DNA of 64,000 bases from Dirofilaria immitis. Lineage: Eukaryota; Nematoda; Chromadorea; Rhabditida; Onchocercidae. The translations under genes were made by a program, and so were the position numbers. Positions 50,661 through 63,115 of this stretch are shown here, in pieces; positions within the stretch are counted from its first letter, which is position 1; each line of letters opens with the position of its first letter. Below the pieces are notes generated by a model that worked only from the letters and a program-made list of their open reading frames with translations, made no database searches and had not been told where the DNA came from. The stretch is taken from assembly GCA_024305405.1 (NCBI GenBank), contig JAKNDB010000076.1, forward strand, positions 678,501 to 742,500, written 5' to 3'.

Positions 50661-53600
50661 ATGACAGTGGAAAAATTGCCGCCTAATGAATTTATAGTTA
50701 AGGTAATTTTTCCAATTAGTATCATTATTGTTTCCTGTTGTCAACCGATTTCGAAAAGGCTTTTATAATATTGCTGGCTTATCTCAATTTTCGAGGAAAA
50801 GAATTCTTCGGGATCTTTTTAATGAATAATTTTCTAGAATTTTTAGAAATATGAGTTTTGAAATATAAGATTCTCTGCTAATCGCTCCAGTGATTTTAGG
50901 TGCGCAGGGGCCGTATGGATCGACCAGTTTACATGAAGAGAAGAGCCGTTATGATATTCAATCATGATCAAAAAGACATTACATTTTCATACGATAACTG
51001 TTGCACTGTAAGTAGTTTTTTGTAAATTATGATTCTTTCTAGATTTGTTTAGATTTCTTAATTTCTTTAATCCAGTTTTTAGTTCTGTTTAAATACCTTT
51101 TTTCTTCTACTCTCTTTTCAACTCTCCCGTGATGATAATGTTGCCATTCCCTCCAGTCTTATCATAACATAAGTTTTCGTGTTCCTTTTATTCAATTGAG
51201 GAGGATTTTTTTTTGTATGAAAGAAACCAGTTTCAAATTTTTCAGATTTTAAAAGCAAAGTTCATATCACAAATGCCTTGGTCACCGCCACGTGGATGCA
51301 CACTGCGATTCATGTCGGATAATCGAAATGAAGAGGAAATGATTTTGGAATTTGAAAATCACGGGAAACTGATAGAAGCATTCTCTATTTTAAAAAGCAA
51401 ATATTTAGGTAACACATCAACTTTTGCAACATTTTTTGCAAGTGAAAATTATATGCTAATCAGGCACTTAAGTTGGCTTAATAGACGATAATTTGCTAAA
51501 GATTTTATGGCTACTTTTATGATCTATTATACATACAGTTTCCTAATGGTTTTCTAATCCTTTTTATTTCCGCCTTTTCCGTGGGAGTGAATGAGCGGCA
51601 AGTACAACTTGTAATGATTATGACAAATCTTTATAATAAAAAGTTTATGCACAAACTTTTAATGTATAAGAAATTTAGTTTTTATTACAGAAAGGTCGCA
51701 ATTTGTATATTTGAGTGAACCGCGTAGTGGTCGGGGTTTGCATACAACTGCGGAAAGTGCAGCGGAAAGGCCTGTTGTGTTAGTTATTGTTTCATTAAAA
51801 AGTGTAGCACACTCATAATTTAACCGCATTCAAAATTTTATACTTATTTCAGTGACAAAACATTTTCAATAGTTATGGAATCTCGACGAAATCGCGTTAA
51901 AGACCGTGAGTTTTTATTTAGAAACTTTATTAATCATTAATTATTTATTAATCATTCTAAAGTTCTTTATTTATGCCGGTTTTGTGAGGGATTAGATGTG
52001 ATTGGGAGATTGAGATTTTATTCTATGATAAGATTTTCCACTAGAGCTGACAGAGAACAAATAAGCTAATGCATGTTTAGCACACAAGAATGTATGCGTT
52101 TATTTTGTGTATTCTAGACACAAGAATTTAACTTACATAACCCATTTTTATTCTTTTTTGAAATTGGATGGATTGAAACAATTTTTATCCATGGTAAGTC
52201 AAATCGATAAAAACAAAATTAATTTTAAAAAATCATAATACTGAAAAAATCATACATTAGTAGTAAAAGTACATCTATAAGAGTAAGGAAAACCGTCAAT
52301 TTCATGAAATAAAAACAATTTTCTAGTTTGCTAAATAATGTTGCGATATTATTTTTTAGTTATAGACATGTTTGAGCGTTTGGCTTCACCACCAAGTGAG
52401 AAACGATCTAAGCAGTTTGAACAGCCTCATAAGTTAATGCAAACGCCAATAGAAGAACGTGTAAAACCACCGCCACTGCGGTAAGAATTTGAGGAGAAAA
52501 ATAAAACAGTATTTCGTTTCAATTTTTGAGCTTATTCAACAACTTTTTTTTCAAATTAATTGATGTTCTAAACATTTAGATCTGAAGGATCAGAAAACAT
52601 TAGGAGAAATCAGCGTGATGCGATGTTTGTTGAGTATAGCAAGGTAAGCAGTCGCTTGTCGTTGCCATCTTTTCATTCTCTCCCATCATACGAGATTCGT
52701 AAATATCCATATTCAGAGAGAACACACTGCACTGAAGTTAACATCAGCAATGCGCACATTGGACGATTATAAAATCACGAAGTCAAATATTTCGAGCGAA
52801 AAAGTTTCTGGGTAAGTTTTTTTAACGAATTTATTTTTATCATAATTTTCAAAAGTAATTTATATTCAACATCGAATATAATAACGGATCGTAATCATCA
52901 TTATTTGATTGTACACATTCCCCATTATGCCCAATGTGATACGATAAGAAAGAATATGTCCTTTTAGATAATTAAATTGGTTTTCGTTATTCAGCAGTTG
53001 GAAGTATTAGATTCCTAGATTCTAAGTTGCAAAATTTATGATCTGGTTATTTCTCGATACTGCTGAGCTTTTGTTCTCTCAAGTCTTGTAGGAAATAATA
53101 ATAATATAAAAATTGCTTATGAAATCGCATTAATTTCATTTTTTAAAAGATTTGCTAATCTGGGCAATACCTGTTACATGAATGCGATGCTACAAGCATT
53201 ATTTGCCATGGATATTTTTGCCAGAGACCTTTTCAAGCTTTGTAAGAAGGTTCAAAATCGTAATGTGGATTTGGAAGAAGTAATGCCAATGAGTTCGTAT
53301 GTTTTGTGTTTTGCTGGTTAATGGTTTTTGATAAAAAATTATCATTGGAGATTATGTTCCGCACGATCTTTCTAAAAGATGCTTGCTCTATTACCAAAAT
53401 AAATGTAGCATGATGTTGAATCGAATCGTAAATCCTGTTTTGCTAATGACAGAATTGAAAAGTTAAGTAGGAACATTTTTTCGCAATATTCTCATTTAGA
53501 GCACTTTCGAACCTTGCAAGTATCCGGGACAGGGTCTCATATCATCAAAAGCGAGAATTGTTGAAAGTGATAAAAGATGTATCGCGTTTTAAAGACTGTG

Positions 53601-56600
53601 CCCAGCAGGTTGATATTTTTGTTTAATTCAGAGTACGCAATTTTACTTATTATCTTCGAGATTTGGAATTTATATTTTTCAAAACTTTTTTTATGTAATA
53701 TTCAGATCTTATTGATTTGGTAAATATGAGATGTGATAAATATATGATAGGAATTTGACGTTAGATGTTATACATCAATTTATATTTTATTACAGTGTGG
53801 TATACAAAACGCTTTTTTATATTAGCAATATATGTAAACAATTTAACAAAATATTACCAAGAGGGATTACTCAGTGAGTTAAATGGGTTCAAAATATAAT
53901 TAATTTAGGATGCCAATGAATTCTTAATCCATGTGCTCAACCAAGTTCACGATGAATGTGATAGGCTATTGCATGAGCAATACGGAATCGCAGATGCTGG
54001 TGAAAGACGCAAGAGAAATCCAGTAATGGCTAATTTTGCTTTCACCACGCGAAGTACTGTTGTCTGTGATGTGTAAGTTCTGTATATTCATTTTCATCAG
54101 CAATATTTATGACAGTCTATATTTGTTCGCGCCCAGATATGAATTAAGATATTTCGATTCAAATTTTTCTTTCGTTCTGATATGAATTTTGCAAACATGA
54201 ACAAATATTTTTTGAAATATGATTGAGGATAAAGAATTAAATGAACCAGTGTTAGATGATAATGGCAATAAATCAAGATGTTTCACTAATATATTCAGAT
54301 GCCATCATGTCTCTCAAACCGATGAAGATAGCATTATTTTACCAGTTACTATCAATGTTTTGGAGCAGGCGAACGAACGGTGAGTAAGCAAGTTGAGATA
54401 CCAATAGAGTAAGTGAAATTTTTTCGTTAATTATAAGCTCTATGGCGCATTTGTCTTCGTAATGTTGTAGCGGAAAAAGAGGCATTTAGCAATTGTAGGA
54501 AACATTTGCATTTTTGTTATCATTTTAGATTTTCAAAGAAATTTTTGCGTTTTCCAAGTGTGCAAACGTTGTTGGATGAGTATTTGAAGACGGAAAACGT
54601 AGAGAGAAAATGTGAAGTTTGTGAAGGAAATATTGGACAAAGAACGCAGAAATTCGTTCAGCTTCCACGGTAATAAATGATAATTAATGTTTAGTACTGA
54701 TTTTATTAACTCTTATATATCATTTACTTCATTAAAACAAAATATATAAAAAAGAGGTTGATTGATTTGAGACGTGATAAACAAATCTTTTAAAGATGTT
54801 AAGGCAGCTATCACTGTTTCAACAACAAAGCCATACCATTCAAATAAACTGCCGTGTGATCAATTTTGCGGAAAGGTTAAAGTGAAAAACGAATAATTTT
54901 TTTTTAATTTCAAATCTAACTAATTTATGGCAGATGTCTCATAATATTCATCAAACGTTATACGTATGATGTATCGAGAAGTGTGAAACGTGACGATAAA
55001 GTTGATATTCCCTTATACTTGACTTTAAATGGACATTGCGCTGAATCATCAGCTCCGTGCCTTGCAATACCGACAAGTACAAAGTAAGCTGTGTCAATTG
55101 TAAAGCAGATGATTTGAGAGAAATATTCCACTGCAAAAGCAGTTAGAATAAGAAAAATAAAATCTGAACATTGAATATGAAATAATTTTTCTCAATTCAA
55201 TGAAAAATTTTTCAAATTGCTATTGTATTCTCTATGAATTTAAATACTCAATTCTTCCTTATTCTGCGACTACCATTCCATATATATGCGACTACCATTC
55301 CATATATAGTGAGCGTTAATAAGTATATTTTTAGAAAGATCGATTTCGCAACTACGAGTCCGATCAAGATGAAGCTATCAACAATATCAATTGATCCGCC
55401 TTCATCGGCTAGACGACGTTTAGATTTGTCAGATGAGATAACAAATCATGATGCTCGAAAAGTTAGTATCGCTAAAGAAGCTATGACAAGTCGTTACAAT
55501 CGCCCGATGGAATATAGAACAGGTAATGACAGGAGTACAGCGAAGGCACAGAAAGAATTAAAATCATAAGATTTAAAAAAATTAGTTTGGATTTCTCCAA
55601 GAGTTGCTCAGAAAAAGTTTGTTATGAATAAATAAGAAGAAATTCAGAGTATGACATGTATAAAGGCCTTGATTTGCAGTGTGGACTAACACAGCTGCGA
55701 ATCACTGCATGGATTTTGTTATTCCTGGTATTGATTCAAATCTTAAGGTCTGTAAGTCAAACTTACAAAAATTTTTTTTAATTTTTTTATTTGAAATGGT
55801 GTAGAAAGCAGTAATTCATTGATGAATATTGTTTTGTGGTTATATTACATTATAGGACGAAGATCAAGTAACTGAAGATTTTGTTGTACCGCGGAATTCT
55901 ACTGACGAGTATTTTTCTTTCTCTTTTTTTATTATGAAATAATTGAGTTGCACTAGAATGAATCCCTGTGAACAGCTTTCTGAAAAAAGTTATAAGTAAG
56001 ACAACAGAGTTTGATCATTACAATAACTATTCCAATCTTTTAAACTGATGATGTAGCAATTATAAATGTCAAAGTGAAAACGATATACTTATTCTCTTTT
56101 GCCTTCAGGCAATCGAAATCATCGAGCAGTTTAATTTGCAAAGAATTAAGTCATGTAGACGAAGAAGAGCAATTACAAGTTGTGAGTATTTTTTAATTTG
56201 AAAATTGAAACCACTTCAAAGTCTCAAAGTTCGATATCATTTTGGACTTTTTTAGTCTTTGTCCATTCTTCCAATTTCGTGAATAAAGTACTCGAATTGT
56301 TTGAATTTGAAATGATACTCGTCGTATTTCTAAGATGTTAAGATTGTTGATATGATTGAGAACAAGAAAATTGTTTTTATTCAATTCTCAAAGATGATAT
56401 AAATACATTACGAAGCTGAGCAATAATAGCACTACATAAAGATTTCATTGGACGAGTTTATCCAAAAGTATATATTAGAAGTTTATTAAGGAAGTATTAT
56501 TTTATGATTGCATGAAATACATATCAAAAATATACATTACCCATCAGTCATATAGGTTTTCAGGCGAAAAAGTCTATATGATAAATGAGCAAAATTTGAC

Positions 56601-59600
56601 ATAGAGTTTGTGAGTAATCAGAATAAATCAAATTCATCTGTATCTCTTAAATTTCTCGAAGTCGAAATCGAAGAAGAGATTTGAAACAGATATTCTGAAG
56701 TTACTGGACTTCTCTGTAAATAGTTTGATATCGACGATTTTATTCAAAAATTTCGAATTCAAGTTTTCATCTTTTTTGAACATTAGAAGTTTTTTAGAAC
56801 GACGAATCAGAAGTATTACGTGGACTAATTGAGAACAGTTATAATGATTGTGTAGAGAATTCGAAGCAGGAACGAAGGTCATCAGATACAGGAATATTTG
56901 AAGAAACAAATGAGCAAGACGGAAGAAATAGGCAAAAAGTCAAACCTGTCATCCAGCAAAAAGAAAGGAATGGCGTTGAAGAATACACCGAAACTAATAG
57001 TGGAGTTGAGCTTGGAATTACGAATGTCACTAAGGAAGTGGCCATGAAGGAAACGGTAGTAATGTTTAATCTTAGTGTGAACGCTGAACAAACTGAAGTT
57101 GTACGTTAGAAAATCATTCGGTATTTACAAGAAGAATAAAAACATGCGATTCGGTAGTAAGGCAAATTATTTAAAAAGGTTTTGTCCGCTATAGAATATC
57201 TAAAGAGGAAAAAAACGATTCATTTTGAAAGGGTCAAAATAGGTAGGGAATTTTATTATTAAGTAACTGTAGAAATATAGCCTTTAATTCACTATAAACA
57301 ATAGCGAATATATATTTCTACGATTTCCGATAGCTGTTATTCATTTGTCTTAATCAAGATTTTCTATTCTCTGTGAGATATACATTATTCCAGGAATGGC
57401 CCGCAAATTTAAAATCAAGATTGAATTCTCATTTCAGTTTGAAGAGACCCACATAAGATCTCTTGCACAATCAGCAATAGCAGCAAATCAGTTAGAAGAA
57501 CAAGGGCAGGATGGTCGTCTTATTGAACAAATTGTAGTAGAAAACTTCGGTATACCATGTTCAGTACAGAGAAAAACTACTCTATCAAGTATGCAAATTT
57601 TCGCAAAAAGACAACAAAAATTATGATAAATATTTCGAAATTTGCAAAGTGGACTTGATTTTAATGTATATTAGTTGTAGGATTTAAAATTCTATATATC
57701 CTCAATTTTGCTTTTTAATATCTTTCGACTTTATGAATTATAATAATTGTCATTTTTAGGTATTGAAAATAGAAAAACACAAACACCAACTAGGCCCTCT
57801 TCACCTATTTCTTCTATCACTCTGACTAGTATGATCGGGCATTATCGAGAAAAAGTGTTGCATAGAAGCACGTCTAATGATGATACTGTAAGTTTCAGTA
57901 ATTCGCATATGTCTAAATGTATGTGTTATATATTACTATGTGATCCATAAATAAGTTAATGCATTGCCGATGCATAAGTAAGTCAAATTATCCTTTATTA
58001 TTCAATATATATTTAAAAGAAATGCATTTATGTATAAGAATTACATTTTTATATACTATGTATTATTAAATAATATACCATTCGGCCGCTTCATAAATAT
58101 TGCGTCCTTGGATACAGAAAGTCATAATGCAGTACGATTTCAGAAATATTTCTCATTAGAATAGAAAAAATGAATAAAAGTTTGCTTTGTATGTTTCAAA
58201 TTTTATTGTCATGTTCGCATTTAAGAAAGTAGTCGATGTAAATCAGTTACTGTGCTTCGTTTTTAAGAGAGAAATTTTGGAAGAATCCGGGATGCAATTG
58301 GTACCATACAAACCAATGTCTGCTGAAAAGCGACGTGCCATTTGTTCACAGATTGGTTTACTCTTCAATTATGATTGCATGTTGGGTTTTTTGAACCTCG
58401 AATTTGCTTTCAATATTTTAAATATATTCAGAATTATGACATAATTTTGTTTCATGTGGAAACACAAGTTTCGAAAACAAGTAAAATATTTAATTATAAT
58501 GTCACGTTAGCAGAATGAAATTCCAGCGAAGGAACCACAGTTCGCATAATGAGTCCGAATGATCGTCCATCTCGAGTTGCTGGTATTGTTGGTGACGGTA
58601 ACTGCCTTTTCCGAGCACTGGCTTTTTATTTTGCTGGCAGTGATAATGAACATTCGAGAGTTCGAAAATGTGTAAACTTTGAAAATCTTTTATACAGTGA
58701 AAAACGTAATGCAATTTATAATTTTGCAAATATAAATACTTCATTGATAGTCCAGTTCTAGATAGTACTATGTGCAGTAAAAGTGATCAGATTTGAGAAC
58801 GAACTGTTTCAAAATCTCATGATTTAAATCAACTAGTTTTCCAATATAAAATAATTACGCACATATATAGAAATTATGGTACAAAAATTGAATACAGATC
58901 TTGTGAAGTTTGAACCAGAAATGTCAGCTATAACGATTACGTTATTAAAATTTTTCAGATTTACGGAATATTATTATGCGTGGGGTGGTTTTATGAACTA
59001 TAAATTAGCGCGTTTATTCTTCTAATAGCGATAAATTTAGAAGGATGGAAACTATTTTCATTTTTTTGCAGATTGTTGAATTTGAAGCCGAGCACTGGAA
59101 TGAATTTGCTACTTTAAAGGTTGGTCGTCAGAGATTTGGAATGATCATATGAATCAGTTGTTAACCGATAACACGTGGGGTACTGAAATTGAACTTTTCG
59201 CAGTCGCAGCAATGCTAAATGTTGACGTATGGACATATTATGATCAACGATGGATTTGTTATCGGCCAAGATTTAAAGTCCAAAATGGTGGCATTATGCG
59301 TAAGTTTATTTTCACACTTCTATTGGTCTTCTAATATTCATTTAAATTTTAATTGTGAAAACGTTTTTTATTTTTTCATTTAATTCTAAAAATTCGTAAA
59401 TTAGAGATCTTTGACTATTTTTTTAATCTATTAAAAGAAGCAATCAGTTTTAAATGAAATTAAATTGTGACATTACTGCGAATTTCATAAATGTGCTTGA
59501 AGTTAAAGACATTGATCGCCGGATTAGGACTAACAAATGGGTTTTTACGTTATTTTTATATACTTCTCAGATTGACATAATATTTTGGGAAGTTTTAGCT

Positions 59601-60779
59601 ATATCTATTTGTGATTATCGTTTGGGAGATAATGACGGCATATACTTATTGAATGAGTTTAACCACTTCACACCAGTGCTTGAACCATCGGTTAGAGCTT
59701 TGTATTTATTTCTATTATTTTAAATCAATAAATATTTTGGCATTTGGGTGATCTGTTGCATTAATCCATTAATTTTTCGTAAGAATGAAGCAAGTTTTGT
59801 ACTGATTATGATAATTTATTGGTAATGGCTTGATTCAGAATGCACTTCTCGTGATGGAAGGTGCTGACGAACGAATTTGTGATCTAATTATAAACGCCAA
59901 TGTAAGTTTCATTTGATGGGTTAAATTGTTTTAAATAGTTTTTGAATGTTTGTAGTTTTTTTTTAATATGAGCTTTCTTTTCATAGTTTTATTTTTGGTT
60001 TTCACTGTAATCCCTCCAATTTTAAAGTGAAGAACATCATAGAAACCTTAATTTAAACTAATATTTATTTCTGTAATGAATATTTTTTCATTAAGGAAGG
60101 TTTCATGAAACCATCTTATCGGCTTATATCGGTTATCAGTCATCTTGGGAATACAAGCGAAAGTGGTAAATATTTCGAATTTATTTTAATAATTTCAGGC
60201 ATCAGCATTGAAATATAATTTTTGTATTTGACATTTATAGGAAGTTTTGTTACTAGAAAAAATATTTTTAGGTCACTATGTATGTGATATTTGGTGCAAA
60301 AAAATAAGGATTGGCTGCTGTGCGACGATGAATCAGTTTCACCGATCACTGAAACAAGGATACGAGCTAAGAATAATGTCGGATACATCTATTTTTATCT
60401 TAATAGGTGACTTTTTGAAAACTTGTTTACCAAATACAAGTCAATTGTTGAGAATAGAGAAAACTTTTGATATTGTATGAAATATTTCATGTCCAAAATT
60501 CCGAGCATAATGTATTATCCGTTTCGTCTTTTATAATTCAGCATCAGTATCGAAATATAATTTCTCACTGCAAAGGTAGCTCTTGTCCCGAAAAAAAACC
60601 TTTCAAGTAGATAGTGCTAGCGTATTGGTTTAGTTGCTTTGTTTGCATTGAGTGCAGTTTCTTTTTCGCTTCAGTTTTTATTCCTGTTTTAGGACAATAT
60701 CATTAGAAACAGTCATTTCTCTAATATTTTATTCACGAAAATTCCTTTCAGTGAACTGTTCGAGAGTGAGAATGCTTGA
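50661..60779 (+). CDS. USP37-like deubiquitinase with a nested OTU protease domain
   Basis: A USP37/26/29-type ubiquitin protease of about 1,121 aa in 29 exons that all join in phase: 50661-50702, 50900-51007, 51246-51408, 51691-51778, 51853-51905, 52360-52480, 52580-52643, 52717-52811, 53150-53296, 53500-53608, 53909-54072, 54299-54379, 54529-54669, 54934-55083, 55335-55522, 55680-55747, 55856-55908, 56109-56181, 56798-57100, 57438-57588, 57760-57887, 58268-58380, 58527-58671, 59072-59299, 59599-59690, 59839-59901, 60096-60165, 60272-60406 and 60752-60779. Residues 1-150 fit the USP37 PH-like domain. GFANLGNTCYMNAMLQALF gives catalytic Cys near 253; DANEFLIHVL, a CxxC-type pair (KCEVCEG) and LIIFIKRYTYD follow. 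The linker (about 530-830) has UIM-like segments (EEEQLQV, IRSLAQSAIAA). An OTU domain spans about 831-1023, then YRLISVISHLGNTSESGHYV supplies the USP His near 1069 and CDDES its Asp. Two single-base A-run gaps (59140, 60298) must be allowed for. Confidence 0.88.
55265..55308. repeat. Two exact 22-bp tandem copies in an intron
   Basis: The 22-base unit starting TGCGACTACCATTCC occurs twice without a mismatch (55265-55286 and 55287-55308), 26 bases before the exon that starts at 55335. Confidence 0.9.
58268..59690 (+). other. OTU domain exon cassette (phase 0-0) inside the USP gene
   Basis: Four exons (58268-58380, 58527-58671, 59072-59299, 59599-59690) encode an OTU-type cysteine protease domain. 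IVGDGNCLFRAL holds the oxyanion-region Asp and the nucleophile Cys (about D891 and C894). NTWGTEIELFAVAAML is the WGxxxEL helix. YLLNEFNHFTPVL holds the general-base His (about 1015). The introns on both sides are phase 0: the exon before ends SNDDT at 57887 and the exon after starts NALLVMEGADE at 59839. The cassette could therefore be skipped or included without changing the USP frame. One base is missing in an A run at 59140-59141, between GRQRFG and DHMNQLL. Confidence 0.85.
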
Positions 60780-63115
60780 CCGGTGAAAAACAAGGACGAA
60801 TTATTATTTTTAATTGATTATTGGTTTGAAGATTTTTGAGCTTTTCTTTACACCTTAAATTTTCAAGATTTTTTCTTTACTTTGTTTTTTATTTTGAAGT
60901 TGCTATTTTTTCTATGGGCTAGTTATGGACCGACAATTATGAAGTGTCTAATGGGCTTTAATTGATCATATCAGAACGCTGCTAAAATATTTCCTCTTCA
61001 GTAAGACTGAGTAGAACGGTTTATTCCATATCGCAATAAATTTATATAGTTTTATGTACACATTATCTTGTTTTCAATTCAATCGTTTTTTAATTAAAAC
61101 TGAAATGAGAAGACGATATTGTGCTCATTCAGTAATCAGTGGAAGTCTTTTTAATACCGCTTGATAAATTAGTTTTTTGCTACAGAAATAGTGATTTGGA
61201 ATTAAAGAAGGCCATGAAGGAATAGAATGGATATAAGGAAGAAGAGAAAAAGAAAAGACTGATTAATTTCATCTTACAATATATCACTGTATTTTGCAAA
61301 TATTAGAGGATTATTGAATAATGAGCGATGATTTCCATCATGACACGAAATCGGTTTTTTCAGCCAGTGATGCCATAGCTTCTATCTTACGGTGTTCTAG
61401 TCGTTCTAATTTGAAGATTGTGGGGTTTAGTTATGATAAAACAGTTCGGACATGATAAAGATTTGTCATATTCGGTCCCTTTTATTATAGTTGTATTATA
61501 ATATGTGAGAGAAGAGATTTGCTATAAAAACGTCAATATATTAAATACTCAACGCAATCATATCAAATGTTCAGAAAGATTTATACAAATCGTAACTGCA
61601 GCTGCAGTAAGCAACTAAAAATAAAGATCAATCATCGAAGAAACATGCGGAGTGGTACCAACCTAATTAACTAATTGGCAGTATTGAAATGAGAACTGCT
61701 AACAGCTTCGACTGAGCATGTATGCTAATAGCTCTTGTCACCCCTAAAATATGTTAGAAACACTGCCATCCAATTAATAATCCCATCCCAAATCTGCTAT
61801 CAAAAGAGAAAGATTTGAAGTCATCATATCTCCCTCCCTCCTTCTCTCTCCCTCTCTCTCTTTTCCTCCCTCTCTCTTCCTCTTTCTCCCTCTTTCTCTC
61901 TCTCTCTCTCATCATTGCAGAACAGCATATCAGCTTTGCAATGAAATAATCAGCCGCACTTACAAATGGGCTTGGAATTGAGTGACTAGTGGTTGCGCGG
62001 GTTGTTGATTCCTTCTAATTATTAAGAACTCGCTTAACCGAGCACCGATTAATTATCAGTGTTTCAAGCTAAATCATACCCACTATTCTAAATTCCTTTC
62101 TAGAAACAACATGTGATCCGTTAAACACCAACTCCAATCCCCATGAAACATTTAATTTTTAATATGTTTCTTACGGTTTTCTGAATTTGTTCAAATTCCT
62201 GAAATGCACTAAGGAATATTTTGTATATTTTTCTCGTCCGAATTTCTATATTTTATATTCATTGCTTTAAAAAGTGAAAATGTCTGTGTTTCACGTTTCA
62301 TTTTGTTTTTGATTGATTTGCTTGATGAAATTGTTATTACGACATCACAAATCATTTCTCAGCTTTTTTATTACTGTAGAATCTAAAGGTGCAAATTTTG
62401 GATTGGTGAGAACATAGTCGAATATTTTGTCGAAAAGGGCTACAATTTGTTTCTAAATGATCGAATGAAAAAACTCTCAAAGCAACGGTCGAGAGTTACA
62501 TACAAGAAGTTTAAGTGAAGATTCGGTACTTTTTAATTTTCGATAATGGCAACATTTTGTACCGATTAATAAAGTTATAGGACAGAAAGGAAGTTAAGTT
62601 CGAAATTCTCATGATAACTGGAAAATGTTTATTATCTTTGGTTCAACATGATAAGAAGATAGACTGATTAAGGTTTTAAGGTAATTTATCTCTTTCGGAT
62701 AAGAAATCGAAGAATGTGGGATAATAGGAACATAAATTTTAAATAAGAGGAGGGGCAGGGCACCTTTTTCATGCGAATAAGCGTTGAATTTTAATATCCA
62801 TGATAGATGCTAATAAGTTACAGCCTATCTATTGTACACTACAGTTTAATGTACTATGAAGAACTTCCAAAGAATAATTGATGACAGGAGGATTATTGAA
62901 TGATATCCAACAGTTTGAGATAATGAATCCTTCCTTTCATATGCTTTCGTTTGTTTGATTTTTGTCAGCTAATGCACGGAAATACTTATTTTTTTAAGAA
63001 TATATATTTCCTCGGACCCCAGTACGGTATAGTTCTTGTCACTTATACACTGTAAAGTGACAATCGAATTTCATAACGAGTATTGGAACATGTGCGAGCG
63101 AAATTCTTTTTGTTT
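60780..63115. other. Non-coding interval after the deubiquitinase gene
   Basis: No exon is supported. AATAAA at 61035-61040, about 255 bases past the stop codon, is a possible polyadenylation signal. A long pyrimidine tract is listed separately. Confidence 0.55.
61829..61909. repeat. Polypyrimidine CT microsatellite
   Basis: About 80 bases of almost only C and T on the plus strand (CTCC and CT repeats), followed within 10 bases by TTGCAG. The tract plus AG resembles a strong splice acceptor, but no exon follows. Confidence 0.85.

Noticed and set aside
51241..51491. The exon at 51246 as a stand-alone small gene
   Set aside because: It joins in phase to exons on both sides and is part of the PH-like region of the USP-OTU protein.
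58268..59690. A separate OTU gene nested in a USP intron
   Set aside because: The OTU exons are on the same strand, all junction phases match the USP exons on both sides, and no start or stop codon closes the OTU block. It remains the main alternative until cDNA is seen.
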